Of a DNA stretch of 64,000 nt, positions 22,433 through 34,635 are shown one piece after another (position 1 is the first letter of the stretch; each line of letters starts with the position of its first letter). Origin of the DNA: Dipylidium caninum (Eukaryota; Platyhelminthes; Cestoda; Cyclophyllidea; Dipylidiidae); NCBI GenBank assembly GCA_017562135.1, contig QEYB01000388.1, positions 62,001-126,000 on the forward strand, written 5' to 3'. The translations under genes were made by a program, and so were the position numbers. The notes under the pieces are model-generated. The model did no database searches, was not told the origin of the DNA, and saw nothing but the letters and a program-made list of their open reading frames with translations.

Positions 22433-25400
22433 GTGGGATGCGACCTGTTGACTCGCTGTTTACACCCTCGAAACACACAAATCACTCAACCTCGGGACGA
22501 TTTGCCATGCAGCTACCCACAGGCATGTAAGCGATGGTGTCGGTGCGACGAAGGCGGAGGAGAGGAGCGACAGTTTAAAGTGAGTCCTGTCTGCCTCAGG
22601 CTTAAACACCCGCGTCGGCAGACTCGTTGCTACGCCCATTCTGCCTCCCGTCCTTTCATCCCGACGTGGTGCTGAAGCTCTACCCCCGGCCCGGACTCAT
22701 GCGTGTGTTGTGTAGATTGGCCGTCCACAGTGGAGATGCCTGGGATTGCACCGGAGTGTCCCTTGAGGCGAAGGGAGAGTCTCCGCCGACTAGGACGATT
22801 CGTCCTCCAGCCACCGCTTAATAGACACCTCCACGCACTTTGACAACGACTGTCATCTCGTCATTGTGGACGATGAACAGACTCAACTTCCCATCTCCCC
22901 TTGTAATGACGCACGAACCGCGATTGCGATTGATCGCCTCATTTGCCATCGTTTCCGACTGAAACTTCCCTTTTCCATCTCCCTCTTTTGCTCCATCACC
23001 TCGGAGTTTTCCTCCGCTGCCTATTCAGAGCATTTCACTGGAAACATCATGTAAGTGACAGCTACATTCGTAGTAAGTCTCTCCTCAAACATTCGTAGAA
23101 TGTATTTTTGAAGGCTAGCGGCAGTGGCATCTTTTGCCTTTCTCTGCCACAAGCTCTTCTCATCGTCATCGTCGTCGTCAAAGACCAAATGGTTCGTCTG
23201 CCTGTTCCTCTCAATTGTCCTATTTCTCCTCATCGTCCTCTTTGTGGATATCGGCGCCTCGCATTCCTGACGGCTTACCATCGACGAAGGCGACACCACC
23301 GTCTGTCTTTTCCCCGCAGAGTTACCTAAAATTCCTTCATGGGTGTTTTAGTCTACGGTCTGGCCGTTCTCCCGCGCATCGTTTCTCTCCCCCACGCTCG
23401 GTTGACTGTGCACGCATGCAGACCCCTTCAGTGTGCGCCTGGGTGTTGCAGCAACATCCACAGCCTCAACTGCTGCCACAAATGTTAAATCTCCCCTTCA
23501 CAACCCTCTTTTCCCAGAATGTGCGGCGACCAAAACACACATACGCACGCTCGCGCGCGAACATACACGTACGCACACACAGACGTGCGCGCACAGACAG
23601 GCGGGTAGGCGATATCGGGGAGAGAAAGCTGGAATCGATCGATCGCGTAAACGAGACACGTTTATCCGCACAGGCACGCGAGACGCGTGTGTCTGTCCAC
23701 AACTTCCGCGCGCATGTCTGTGATACGCAGGCGAGGCGGACGGACCAATGGGCGGTGGCACAGCGTGTGCGTTTGCACGTTCTGTGGCTTAATAATTGTA
23801 CTAACGACTCACTGACCTTCCTTCCTCCTTTCCTTTGCCGCGCTCGCTCGCTCGCTCGCTCGCAAGCCGGCTGGCTTCTTCCCCTGTTCGTCGCTTCACG
23901 CACCTCCGTTCTTCATTTTTCCCTACGACTGCTGGTTAAGTCAACGGTTAAGTCAGGACCATCCCTCCCGACATTGCGTCTATGGTCTTTTGGACTTAAA
24001 CAAGTGGATTTACTCCCAAACATCTCTGCCATCGCCTCTGTCTTCATCCACCGCTACCTCCTACTCCACTGACATGCCGCTTTAGGGCATTTTTTGGTTG
24101 ACAAGCCTACAGTGGATCTTTTGTCCTGGTAAGTCCGAGCCGCCACGACTACTACCTCCGACTTTTATAGTACTTAACGGCTAACAGTCCCAGACAAGAG
24201 GAAGATAAATGTGAATAGACTGAGGGTTAGTCTCGAGCGTTGGTATAGGCGCCTCTGTTGTGTCCGGCTCCTCCACGTCGGCTCTTTCCACTCTCCTGTT
24301 CGTCAAAACGTACCGATTCTGCTAAGAGAAGTCGAGGCGGCATGAACTACCACATAAACCAGGGCTAGGGAAGAAATGTCTTAATTGAGACGCAGATGGG
24401 CGCTTTCCCCGTCATGACGGGCTGGTGTGTTATCGCCTCGTCGTAGTCTTAGTAAACTGAATAAAGCGTGTTACTTGATTGCTCGCCGTTTGGTGGACGA
24501 GCTACTTCCGGAGCGGTTGCCTCAAGTCGACATTTACGCGTTGTGTTAAGCCGACTAGATCAGCTAGCTGGAGTTTATTTACCGCCACTACGCTACCGCG
24601 GCTTCCAAGGACTAGACGATAGGGCGAACGACGTAGTTGGTTGCAACATAAATCCTCCCAGCAAGCCCACGAAGATCCACCAACATGGGAATCAACTGAC
24701 GTGGTTATGGACTACGGACCGGATTTTTGATGTTGTGGTGAATTGGTACCAAGTATTTTCATTGTGGGATCATTCCAGTAGTGGGCAGTTAGTGATCACC
24801 GTCCTACTACTGTGTTCGTGTGGCAGGGTGGTAAGGAGGACAAATGTGCCATATCTCCCACGAAAATATGGAGTTATTGCCGCAATTGTCATTCACCTTG
24901 CTCTTTCCACGACTTTACTCTTTCTTTTTTGATATTTTCCCATCACGTATTTGTCAAATCATTTCATGCGAGAAGGAAGGACGAGGAGACGGTTGGAAAG
25001 GGAAGGGTTGTGGGGACATTCGATCAAGGTGGGATAGTAAGCTGACCTTACAGCACATCGCGATGGTCTTTGGATTTGCTTGACTGAAGCTAATTTAAGC
25101 TACCTTGACCACTCTCATTGGGGTAAATCTCACACTTGTAAATGGGGTGTAACTTGGGGAAAAGCCGTTAGAAGGAAGTTCAGGATGGTTGAGAGCTCCA
25201 GCCTTCACCGCAAAACAATAAGAACCGTCTAAAGGCTAACAGAAGACGGAGTTTTAGTCGGCTTTAGTCGCCTTTAGTCGTTGCTAAAGGCATCCTGACG
25301 CGCCGAGATGAGGCTGCTTGATGAGAGGCGGAGGACGACGATGATGATAATAACGATGGAGAGTATCGAACTGGGCAAAACTGGCCACTGTGTGGTTGGG

Positions 25401-27620
25401 AATCATCTCACTGGAGTTACTTGTGTCCAAATGCCGACTTATACAGCCACGTAGATTCGGGATGGCGCGTAGAATGCCCTCTGGGTCAAAGTTTGAATAA
25501 GGACCCGCATTGAGGTGGGAGTGGAGCGGGCAAGGTAAACAGCGGTCGCGTCAACGCCCACATGTGCTGAGACACGTTCGCCCTTCCTCCTTCCCCTTTC
25601 CCAAACGGTCACCAGTGTTGTGTTCTCTCATCTATCATGTGAAAATGTAAGTCATGCTAAGGCATTCCACACAATGAAATGCCTCCTCTTTTTGTCTATT
25701 TAATTTTTCCATTTGAAGTTAGGTTAGTTAATAGGACTGACGGAAAGCCCAAAGCATCACTATTCTTCCATGATGGGGGAGTCTCTTTGTCATGGGCTTT
25801 TTTTATTCGTGTTCCTGTGATAATGGGTTGCCAGAACATCTGTTTAAACCTTTGCATGGAATGTCGAGGCAACACCGTAAAAGTCGAAAGACTGACAAGT
25901 GTGTAGGGAAGGAAGGGGAGAATCGGGGCCGCAAGGGAGGTTGAGGCCAAAAGTGGGACGGCGCACGGTTATCTGAAACCACTGTTGGAGGAGGCGCTCC
26001 TCCGGTACGAATGGGAGGGAGGGAGGTAAGGATGGCGCTTGCTCCCACTGCCTAGCACATGCGCGTGCCTTCGCCGCCCTTCTCTTTCTGGGCCAGTCCT
26101 TCCTCGCTTTTACACAACTGCACAGTACACTTTTGTCTTCTTATGCCGCCCTCCTGCCCGCCATTTACCGTCTCTCCAACTGATTTGTCTCTCCGATCGC
26201 CGTCGACGGGCGTAGAATGTGGAGCGTCACCGTGGCGGTGGCGAGCGATGACGCGGCGCCGCGCACCTGGACGGAGGCGCTGAGTCATGCGAGCGGCTCC
26301 TCGCCGCGCCGGGCCTCGATCCAGGCACGAAGAGGAGTGTGGCACGCTTGCGTGCGCGTTTGTTTGCATGGGAACAAGTTGAAGGGGGCCTGCGGTTGGT
26401 GACGCAAAACCCACGCCGACACGAGTGAGTAGGTTGTGGAGGGCTGCGCAATTGGTGTAGAGCCTCGATACGATATCTGCCAAATCTAGACCACCTCTCT
26501 TTCTTCGCTTTCCCCTCCATCTGAAACATCCTAACCCATCCCCCCTGATTTGGTCCGCGGAACACTTTACCCGCCGAGTGATATCCAGCCAATGAGATAC
26601 TACGTGTATGTCTTCCTACGCCGCGTTTACTGCTTTCGCTAATGTGAACGCGAAAAACGATCACATGTGAGCGAACGAAATAAATGCGACAATTTTGGCT
26701 CATTGTGTAACCATGAAGATGATGGGTGAAGAGAGGACTTCCCTCATTTGGAACTCCTTGCATTGCGGTCGATAGAACTTCAGACGCTACTTTTTGGGTA
26801 GCAAGAGGGTCACACATCCGCAATGCATCTCTCCTTTCTGTGAGGTTTTTTCGAGGAACGCACGTTGCAGATAACGAGACCGCTGTTCCCCTTGTCCGTG
26901 GCCTTCCACTGCCATTTACTCTCAAAGCCTCATTTCTTTCTGCATTGGGACAGAAGTGGTTTGTGCTCTCTTATCTATTCCCATTCCCGATAAGACGGCT
27001 CCCGACCACATAGTGGCAACTTTTGCTCAGTCACGTTCCCCACCGTCACCATCGCCGCCATCTCCCACCTATGGTATAAATGAGACCTCGAAATTCTCAT
27101 GAATCAGCCTCATCTTCTCGCCATGTTTGAAAGCGTTTAGTACCGATTAGGAGTTTCGGAAGGAGTTGGAAAGTGGGTAAAGGCGGAGCGTTGAGAAAAA
27201 TATTCCCTGATATGTTTCAACCTCTAATGTCCGCAGTCTAGATTCTAGTCGTCATATCTTTCATCATGAATTACTTTTCTAATCCCACACGCCTCACACC
27301 TTTAATTTGATGTCGTGAGTTTGGATTTGGGTTTGGATTTTCTCTCCTCTGCTGGATCGTCGCTCCATACCAACTGGGCGTAAACGACGGACTGGATGGT
27401 TGTAGACAAGAACTTGCAACCCAAGAAGTTAAATGATTATGTCAGACAGTGTTGGTCAGACTCGTAAGGCTCGCAGTTCTTAACGCACCGTTTCACGCCG
27501 AATAATGTCATATCAGAACCTGTTACAAGAGTCTTGCCACTCTTCTCTGTCCAGTGGAGAAACAGGATTTTGAAGTCAATTAGGCGTGGGAAAATAAGTG
27601 TAAAGTCCTACCACTTACAG

Positions 27621-28160
27621 ATGGCGAGCGGTCCGCTGGTCTTCATCCATCCTGCCATCGAGGAGGGTACCATCGATCCACGGCCCTCCGGTCCCATCAA
27701 GTCGGAGGGAGTCGTGGTCCGACGTGTGGGAGATGACTTTTTCTACTGGAACACCTCAACTACTTCTAATCAGGCAAAACAACAGATCACAGCCTCATCT
27801 ACTTGGGACCTTTCTGGTGACCACCTCCTCCCCACCGATTGGTTCAACTCGCCCCGAGGTCAATCCGCTCCTAACTTGCAGTACGCTTCCATTGCCTTAT
27901 ATGACCCCGTCCCCTTCCAGTGCCCCTCTCCCATTCTCCATCTAGCTGCGGTTCTACTAGGTAGACTTAATCGCTTGGTCTCTTTCCCTGTCAGTAGTTT
28001 TTGGCTGAAAGGTCGAAGGCTACTCTGGAAATTTTCATCCAGACGAGAAATCATGCCAATTCGAAGACGAGAGGGAGATAACGAGGCAATTTTTGAGCTG
28101 AAGATAGGTCCACGTCTCGTCTGTTGTGTTTGCAGCCTCGACCGGCCGATGTCGCAGTAG
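27621..28160 (+). CDS. Possible coding exon of unknown gene
   Basis: Open frame from an ATG (MASGPLVFIHPAIEEG) to a stop at 28160. The first 90 residues have balanced composition, with FFYWNTSTTSN and WDLSGDHLLPTDWF stretches that do not look random. Possible donors lie at 27961 and 28107. It could be an alternative 5' exon of the RGS gene 0.8 kb further on, or part of an unseen gene. No family recognised. Confidence 0.3.
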   Translation: MASGPLVFIHPAIEEGTIDPRPSGPIKSEGVVVRRVGDDFFYWNTSTTSNQAKQQITASSTWDLSGDHLLPTDWFNSPRGQSAPNLQYASIALYDPVPFQCPSPILHLAAVLLGRLNRLVSFPVSSFWLKGRRLLWKFSSRREIMPIRRREGDNEAIFELKIGPRLVCCVCSLDRPMSQ

Positions 28161-28913
28161 CCGACACCCCCCAATTCCCTTTTCCCCGACGTCTGTCTTT
28201 TGAAGCACACACCGTGTGACGTTTTACGCTCCTCTCGAGGCTGAAGGGGCATTAGAGGTCAAAGGGTTGGAGTCCTTAAGAGGACGATAACTTAATCGTA
28301 GACATATACAGACGTAATCTCAACCGAAAGTTACACCATCCCAACAAGCCTTGTTGATTAGCGTTTGTCTTCTCTTCCTTTCATTATCTCTGCCCCTTTT
28401 AACTGTCGTTCCTAAAAACTACCCCATTAACGCGATTCAGCCTGGCTAGAGGGAGACGAGAATATACCTGAGATACGTGGGCGGACGTGCCAGAGGGATG
28501 GAAGTTTGCCTGACGAGTCCATTTTCCCGGCTCGATTTCCGTGCCAATCGGAATTCGACTTCACTTTTACATTCTCGGATTTCTTGATGCCAGAAATGTG
28601 CACTCACGATTCGTCCGCCTGTCTGTCTGTGCGTGTGTCCGTGTTTACACCCATGGTGAAATGCCCCTGTCGGTTCATCAGGGGGCCGACATTTTGTCAG
28701 TCTAGACAGAGAGACACATGGTGTGGAAGGACGAGGAGTGATATTTGCGGGTCGGGAGAATGAATGTAGATTTAGGGGACCAAGTGGCGGTAAGTAGTTA
28801 AATGAAAGGCGTTTAAAAATAGCAGGGAGCTGATACAGCCTTGAGTCCAGTCACAGCTTACGCGCGTGGGGAATAATATCTTCCCCCAACCGCCTCCGAT
28901 TAAATTTAGCCTA

Positions 28914-28922
28914 GCCAATCAG
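28914..28922 (+). promoter_or_regulatory. CCAAT box upstream of the RGS start
   Basis: GCCAATCAG followed by GC-rich sequence, about 50 bases upstream of the first RGS ATG at 28968. The motif suits a promoter CCAAT box for a transcript starting there. Confidence 0.35.
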
Positions 28923-28967
28923 CCCCACGAGCGGCTGCGTCCGCCATGAGTACCGCCAGTTTTAGTT

Positions 28968-31397
28968 ATGCACACAAGGCTTTACCGTGTTGTGCCTTAC
29001 AGGAAAAAATCCTCGTCATGTTTCCCCGCTGGACTCACTTTCAACAATTATATGTGCAAATCCTCGGCCAACTCCTCCTCGGCCATCGGTCAAACGTCCT
29101 GCTCGCCCACTCCGCCCTCTACCAGCACCGCTAATATGGCAGCCGGTGGGAATTGGTTGTTTCCATGGCAGGCAAGTCAACGACTTCCACAGAGTCTCAA
29201 CAATGAAGAGGACTTCTTCGATTCGCGTTCCTTATTCACGAATATGGGTAGCACTGCCACAACTATCGTTAATAACCGTGGAGGATTTTATCCTTCATCA
29301 TGTGCGCCTCCACTGTCCTCTCGGTTGTCCGCCAACCCCTTCGAGAGTGCTCAATTCTCTCGACAGATGGATGGGGAGACAGTGAGCGGTGTGGAGGTTC
29401 CACCCTCGACCTCGTGTCTTCCAGGAGGCAATGGATCCTCCTCTTCCTCCGCCTCTGCTGCTGGCAGTCGAACTACCGCCGCCAACTCGGTGCAGGCAGC
29501 TGTCTTCCCCAGATCCATTGGGCCAAACTCGCCCTTGAATCGGCGTCCCTCTGCCAAGGGGTGTATTAACAAACCCATCCGTCCGTCGTCCGACACGAAT
29601 GTCATCTCCCTCACCGACAATCCTGGTGCGCCCATGCTAAAGACGGACAGCACTCTCTCATTGGATACAGATGCTCGTACCAAGGCCTGCTGCTTCTGCT
29701 GGTGCTGTTGTTGCTCCTGCTCTTGGTGAGTTCGGTTACTTGGATCTAAGTAGTTGTGTGTTCATCCTTTTGGGCATCTGGATGATAAGCGGAGGGGGGG
29801 GGGCGAGGCTTTCTCGCCACAACTTCTCCAACAGTCATGCGTACTGTCTTCTCCATACTCATCGTCATTGCGCCGCATTGTTCATGTGAAAGCCGGTGGG
29901 ACAGAGGGGAGACCCTTAATTGGGGTCGATTGACGTTGAAGGGCTTCCATATAAACGAGCGATGTTGAAGAGACATCGAGGCAGTCACCAGTCCACTCTA
30001 CACCGTCGCAGACAGGCGCCACGCTGCAAGCTCCCGGTATGATTAATGCTGTCTGGGCTGCGTTAGCGGTGGGCACACTCCCCATTAGCGGGCGTTTTCG
30101 GTTGAGTGTGCCGACTTTCTCTTTCTTTATCACCCCCTTTCTGCTCGATTTTAGCATTCGTGTAAGACCCCTCGAGACGAGCAAGCGTTCGATTCACAGT
30201 GCCGAGGAACCACATCGGACGGAGACTCAACTGCTGGAGCCACGGTTTGTGAAAATCCCTCCCATCTCCGCCTTGATAAATTACCCACTGATGCATTAGT
30301 AATATGGCTGTCTTTGTGTAGAACAACGACCTACGAGGACATTCTTTCATGGTCTGAGTCTTTCGACAACCTCATGAGATGTTTCACCTCCCCCGACGGT
30401 GCAGGTACATCTTTTAACGCAGACCACACAGACATGCACAGAAATTTCCCCTATTTTATTTGTCTGTCTCATGGCAGTAGAACCGGGAACTCCCACCGCC
30501 TCGCGCAGAGTAAATTTAGCGTCAGTCATGGCCAGATTGGTTGATCCCTCTTCACACGGGATTAGATGACTTAGTTTCATAGTCGGGAATGCGGATTGAC
30601 AGGAACATCGCTTGTTTAGAGTTTGGAACCACTTCCAGAGGGTGTTTGCTAAGGTCGGGTTGTATCATTCCACTCTGACAGAGGTGGCATGCTGTCGAGT
30701 CATCCGTATTGGGCGTGAATTTTTCAAATGTCTCTCTTCTGTGCATTGTAGTGGGTCAGAAGGCATTTCGGGAATTTCTGCGCTCGGAGTACAGTGAGGA
30801 GAACATCCTCTTTTGGTTGGCCTGTGAAGATCTCAAACAGGAGACTAATCCCGAGGTGGTGGAGGAGAAGGCACGACTCATTTACGAGGATTACATCTCC
30901 ATCCTCTCACCGAAGGAGGTCGGTTCCCCTTCCCTCCTCCAGCCCGCCACCTTGTCTCAGTCGGTAGAGCGATTGCGCGCGCCTGCCCGTTGGTGTTAGC
31001 ATTCTTTTCTACCATTGGCCCAGTAGTGCGTGCCAATCACGATGCAGAATTTTAGGGTGTCTGATTAGAAGACCTTTGATAACATTCAAATGATTTTTTT
31101 GCCTAGGTGAGTCTTGATTCACGAGTCCGTGAGATAATCAACACAAATATGAATCAACCTACACCGCACACTTTCGACGAGGCCCAATTGCAAATTTACA
31201 CCCTCATGCAGCGAGACTCCTACCCTTCGTTTCCTCGGCTCGAGAATTTACAAGGATCTGCTTGCCATGACAAAAGGCGACAGCTCCTAGGCTACAAATC
31301 TATCCTTCCATTTGTACACAATTGTCTCAACCGCCAGGCTGGCTCTGGTGTTTTGGAGAACCGAGTTACTTGTTATAAACCAGTAGATATATTTTAA
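28968..31397 (+). CDS. RGS protein of the RZ type (RGS17/19/20-like), frame break in last exon
   Basis: RZ-type RGS proteins speed GTP hydrolysis by Gi/Gz alpha subunits and attach to membranes through a palmitoylated cysteine string. Exons: 28968-29725, 30155-30244, 30322-30404, 30752-30918 and 31107 onward; phases agree at every junction. Residues about 240-252 carry the cysteine string (ACCFCWCCCCSCS). The RGS domain starts at SWSESFDNLM and runs through QKAFREFLRSEYSEENILFW, IYEDYISILSPKE, VSLDSRVREIINTNM and FDEAQLQIYTLMQRDSYP. There the frame breaks: one extra T in CCCTTCG near 31226. As written, the frame runs to 31397 with an unrelated 55-residue tail. In the neighbouring frame the expected family ending (IYKDLLAMTKG, stop at 31288-31290) is present. 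The long Ser-rich N-terminus (about 240 residues) is not in vertebrate members. Confidence 0.9.
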
Positions 31398-31874
31398 CCG
31401 ACTGCCTCTTCAGAAAAGACAATATAATTCCAACTCAGTGTGATAGTTGTCATTCGTGAGTGGCAACCACTAACTTCTTACTCCCACCCTGCTCTTCTCC
31501 TGTCCATCCCCTTCCAAGATGGCGTGGCCATTTTAAGCGGCTGTGCGTATTTTCCAGGCTAACACCAAGCACCCTTAACCACTCTGTCCTCCCTGCCTCG
31601 AATCCCTGACCCGCTCTATCGTCTCAATAGTCAACAGTTTTCAGACGTACATTGTATTTACGAGAACATTAAAGACGGTAGCCTTTCCAAGTTATGAGGC
31701 CGCAATCTGACCATCCCTTTAAACAAGTAGAGTTCTTTCGCGTTCTCAGCACGGACCGAGTCAGCATACTCTAAAGCTGCCGGCCACATTAAACAGAAAA
31801 ACATGCATAACTAAGCTTATGTTATGTGAGGATGAGAATATCAGCCTTGTACAAAGAGTGGAGGGTCAAAGGTT
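31398..31874. other. Convergent 3' region between RGS gene and FARS2
   Basis: 477 bases between converging stop codons. No coding or repeat signal recognised. Confidence 0.5.
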
Positions 31875-33829
31875 CTAACGCACTTTAACTTTGAGACGTG
31901 ACTCCGCCAGCCGGCCAACTTCCTGGTGCAGAGGGCGCACCTCCTGCATGGTTAGTGTGCGGCTATGATCTCTGTAGACGATGCGATAACAGCAGCTTAC
32001 GCGATCATGCGCCTTATCTTCAAACCGGTCAATCAATGTCACCTAAGAGAAGAAAAGTGGCCATAACTTGTGTCCTGAAGTTAGGACGCAAGTACTCCTA
32101 CTTTTATCCCTCTGGGAAAGATAATAGTAGCTGACAAACCTGCTCGACGAGATCACCGGTTATACTCCGGATGAGCTCGTAGAAATCGCGTTCGAATTCA
32201 ACATGGTCCGATGAGGCGGTCGGCACCAAAAGGAGAGATCCAGAAGACAGGGAGGGAATATGCTCACTGGCTGGAGGAAGAAGTAAGGAAAGGCCATGAA
32301 AATGTGGATGGTGGGGAAAGTGGTTTTAATGTGGAAATTGAGCTGAACCTCCTCCCATCCTACCGCCTAGGTGACAATTTAACCCAAAAACCACTCATAG
32401 GAGAAGTCATATACATTGGCTCCAATTAGTGCTTCCGAAGTGTCGGGCGACTTCAGACTCATGAATCATAATCTCGCCTTCTTGACTCGAAAGTGAGTTG
32501 TATATACGATCAAAAAAACCGATGACTTTGTAATTGAATTGGAAATACAAATTCCTACCTTGTACGTTATGGGTTTGTTGATGTCATCGACGTGGAACTG
32601 GCGCAGAAAGCCTGGATCCTTGGACCAAAACAATCGGATGTCAGGGATTCCGTAGAGTTTCATAGCCCACCGCTCAAGTCCCAGGCCAAAAGCGTAACCC
32701 ACTTTGTTCATCGCTCCACCTGGTAATATTGGAGGATCGGAGGTAAGCGTTTTTTGGTGTATACTTAGAGGAGATGAATACTTAACATCAGTTAAGACTG
32801 ACTGTGGTCAAGAATCTCCTGGCGTAAAATGCCACAACCCAGCATTTCCGTCCAGCCATCGGTGGATGCGCCGGCCACCATTCCCGTTTGGATTTCCAGC
32901 TCCCACGATGGATGTGTAAATGGAAAATACGCCGGTACCCATCGCATTGGTATGTCTGTTGCACAGGAAAGGGGTTTTATGGTTAGACAACATGGAATCA
33001 TTACATACCTTTGCCGAACAAATGGATCGCAAGCTCCTCCAACACCTGTTTAAGTTGGAATTGCAAGCAGTAAGTCGTCTCAAGAGTATGACGAGGCTGT
33101 TTATTTGAAGGAAGTGAGGAGGAGGGTATTGCCGCGGAGAGAGGGGACAAAATTTCGGGCCCTGAGTATTCAAATAGTTTTAAACATCCGCTCATGTCCG
33201 CTGCATCTCTGAATAGCTGAATTGAAAAAAATCGGGGTAAATGAGACACTTTCCGTATGAAAGACTAACCTCTCTTTCAGAAAAGAGTCGAACGCCCTCT
33301 AATTGATGAAATGCAGGGTAGTGAATGGCATCAATGTCGTCTCTGCGGTAGACGTCGCCAACGGTCAGGAAGGCATTAAGACCCGACTTCATGAGTTCCA
33401 TTTCGTGGGCAGAGGTGTGACTACGAAGTACGGTGTGTTCATTGATATAGTACGTGTCTGTAGGCCGACGACTCACATGGCTGGGAGGAACGAGAAGGCT
33501 CTCGAAATTTTGAAAGGTAGAAACTACAGGGCTGAGAGAGTCATGGAGAGAAAATAGTGGGTGACCGTTACCATTCCCTTCTGACCTTTTATGTGATGGG
33601 CGCTAAAAAATAGTTTATAAACCAAAGTTACTTTGTAGAAAAAACGAGCAATTCGGTGTTTGATCAGCCAAAGGGGATGATATTCTTGATTATGCAGTTT
33701 CCGTGCGAGAAGATCAAAAATCTTGGGAGATATATTACACCATGAGTCAGTCCTATACGATTTCCCCTGAATGTTTACTTCCGTTAATTTTCCGACCGAT
33801 GGAGCAGAGACAGAAAGTAGGTGTTTACT
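31875..33829 (-). CDS. FARS2: Mitochondrial phenylalanyl-tRNA synthetase, apparent one-base deletion
   Basis: FARS2 charges mitochondrial tRNA-Phe as a monomer. Exons on minus: 33829-33632 ([24 protein letters not shown]), about 33565-33270 ([58 protein letters not shown]), 33216-33009, 32955-32803 ([13 protein letters not shown]), 32719-32559 ([20 protein letters not shown]), 32270-32140 and 32042-31875 (FDX-ACB anticodon-binding domain, [18 protein letters not shown]). Class II motifs 2 and 3 are present. Exon 32270-32140 is 131 bases although both junctions need a multiple of three. DLSFW is in one frame and [19 protein letters not shown] in the next, so one G is missing near 32226. The mitochondrial presequence exon was not found. 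The junction into the exon near 33565 is also uncertain by one base. Confidence 0.9.
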
Positions 33830-34080
33830 CTAAATATGAAAAACTAACAATGTAACTTCCTTTTATCAAAACACTCCTGATTATTTTTCAAAAAACAACT
33901 CACTATCAAGGTGATAGTATTGCTTTGCAATAGAAGTTGCCTCGGGGTTCTAATCATTTAGCTAAAGAGAAATGTACTGTGTTCCCATCAAAAGACACAA
34001 AAAGCATCCAAGCAAAAGGGAAAAAATGGACAGAAATTTTGGTCACGGTTAAAAATTAAGGAGGCAAGTACACCTGCCGT

Positions 34081-34183
34081 ATCTGGCGGATGCAAAGCAT
34101 AATCCACATAACCATGCCCATACGCACCCACCAGATGCTCAATAGCCACCGGTGATTGTAAATGCGCCAAAATATATGAACGC
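34081..34183 (-). CDS. Exon-like segment of unknown gene
   Basis: Between an acceptor (TCTTCTTAG) and a donor (ACGGCAG then GTGTAC) the frame reads RSYILAHLQSPVAIEHLVGA, then YGHGYVDYALHPPDTAG. Third codon positions look like coding sequence. It could be a 5' exon of FARS2, but it does not resemble its N-terminus, or belong to a small separate gene. A second frame of the same bases is also open and hydrophobic, so even the frame is not certain. Confidence 0.3.
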
Positions 34184-34635
34184 TAAGAAGACCAATAACA
34201 TGTGGAAATCAGGGTCCCAATTGTAAGTTAAAAGGATCTCCCCGATTAAAGGCGGTTTTACCACTGTCCTTTAAGTCATATACTTTAATAGAGGAAGCGC
34301 AAAATATGGCGTACTATAAAATATTTGTCCGCTTAGCCTCCGTCATAAAAGGCGAGGCACACAATTTTGCAGGTTCTAGAGCCCGAGTTCTTTTGCTTAT
34401 ACTCTCACGGTGAGGGGATACACCATGGAAGTCCATATTGTGTTATGCAGCCACAGACCATTCCTTGTATGCAATACTGCAAAACAGCCACTAACAAATC
34501 AATGCAACATCACAGGTAACAAATCTGCTGTACATGCTTTTGTGAATACCCAATGTTTAAATTAGCTATTTTGCATTACCTTGGGTTTATATCCTACCTT
34601 TAAATATCGTTGAGATATCCATTAGCGTTAGACCA

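Larger units (their letters stand above)
22433..28967. other. Long gene-poor region upstream of the RGS gene
   Basis: About 6.5 kb of GC- and CT-rich sequence with CA-type and (GCTC)n simple repeats (23.52-23.62 kb and 23.84-23.86 kb). Long frames occur, the longest 312 codons at 23134-24072, but they are low complexity (Ser/Arg/His-rich), overlap frames on both strands and lack family similarity. A possible 5' exon of the RGS gene at 27621 is listed separately. A CCAAT motif (GCCAATCAG) at 28914-28922 lies about 50 bases before the RGS start codon. Confidence 0.45.

Noticed and set aside
21023..22478. Long frames (241 and 140 codons) with matching proteins on opposite strands
   Set aside because: The shared peptide only reflects the inverted-repeat arms; the frames run from unique sequence into the arm without coding motifs.
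23134..24072. 312-codon open frame
   Set aside because: Low complexity (Ser/Arg/His/Leu-rich), overlapped by long frames on both strands in GC-rich simple-repeat sequence, no family motif and no splice or start context.
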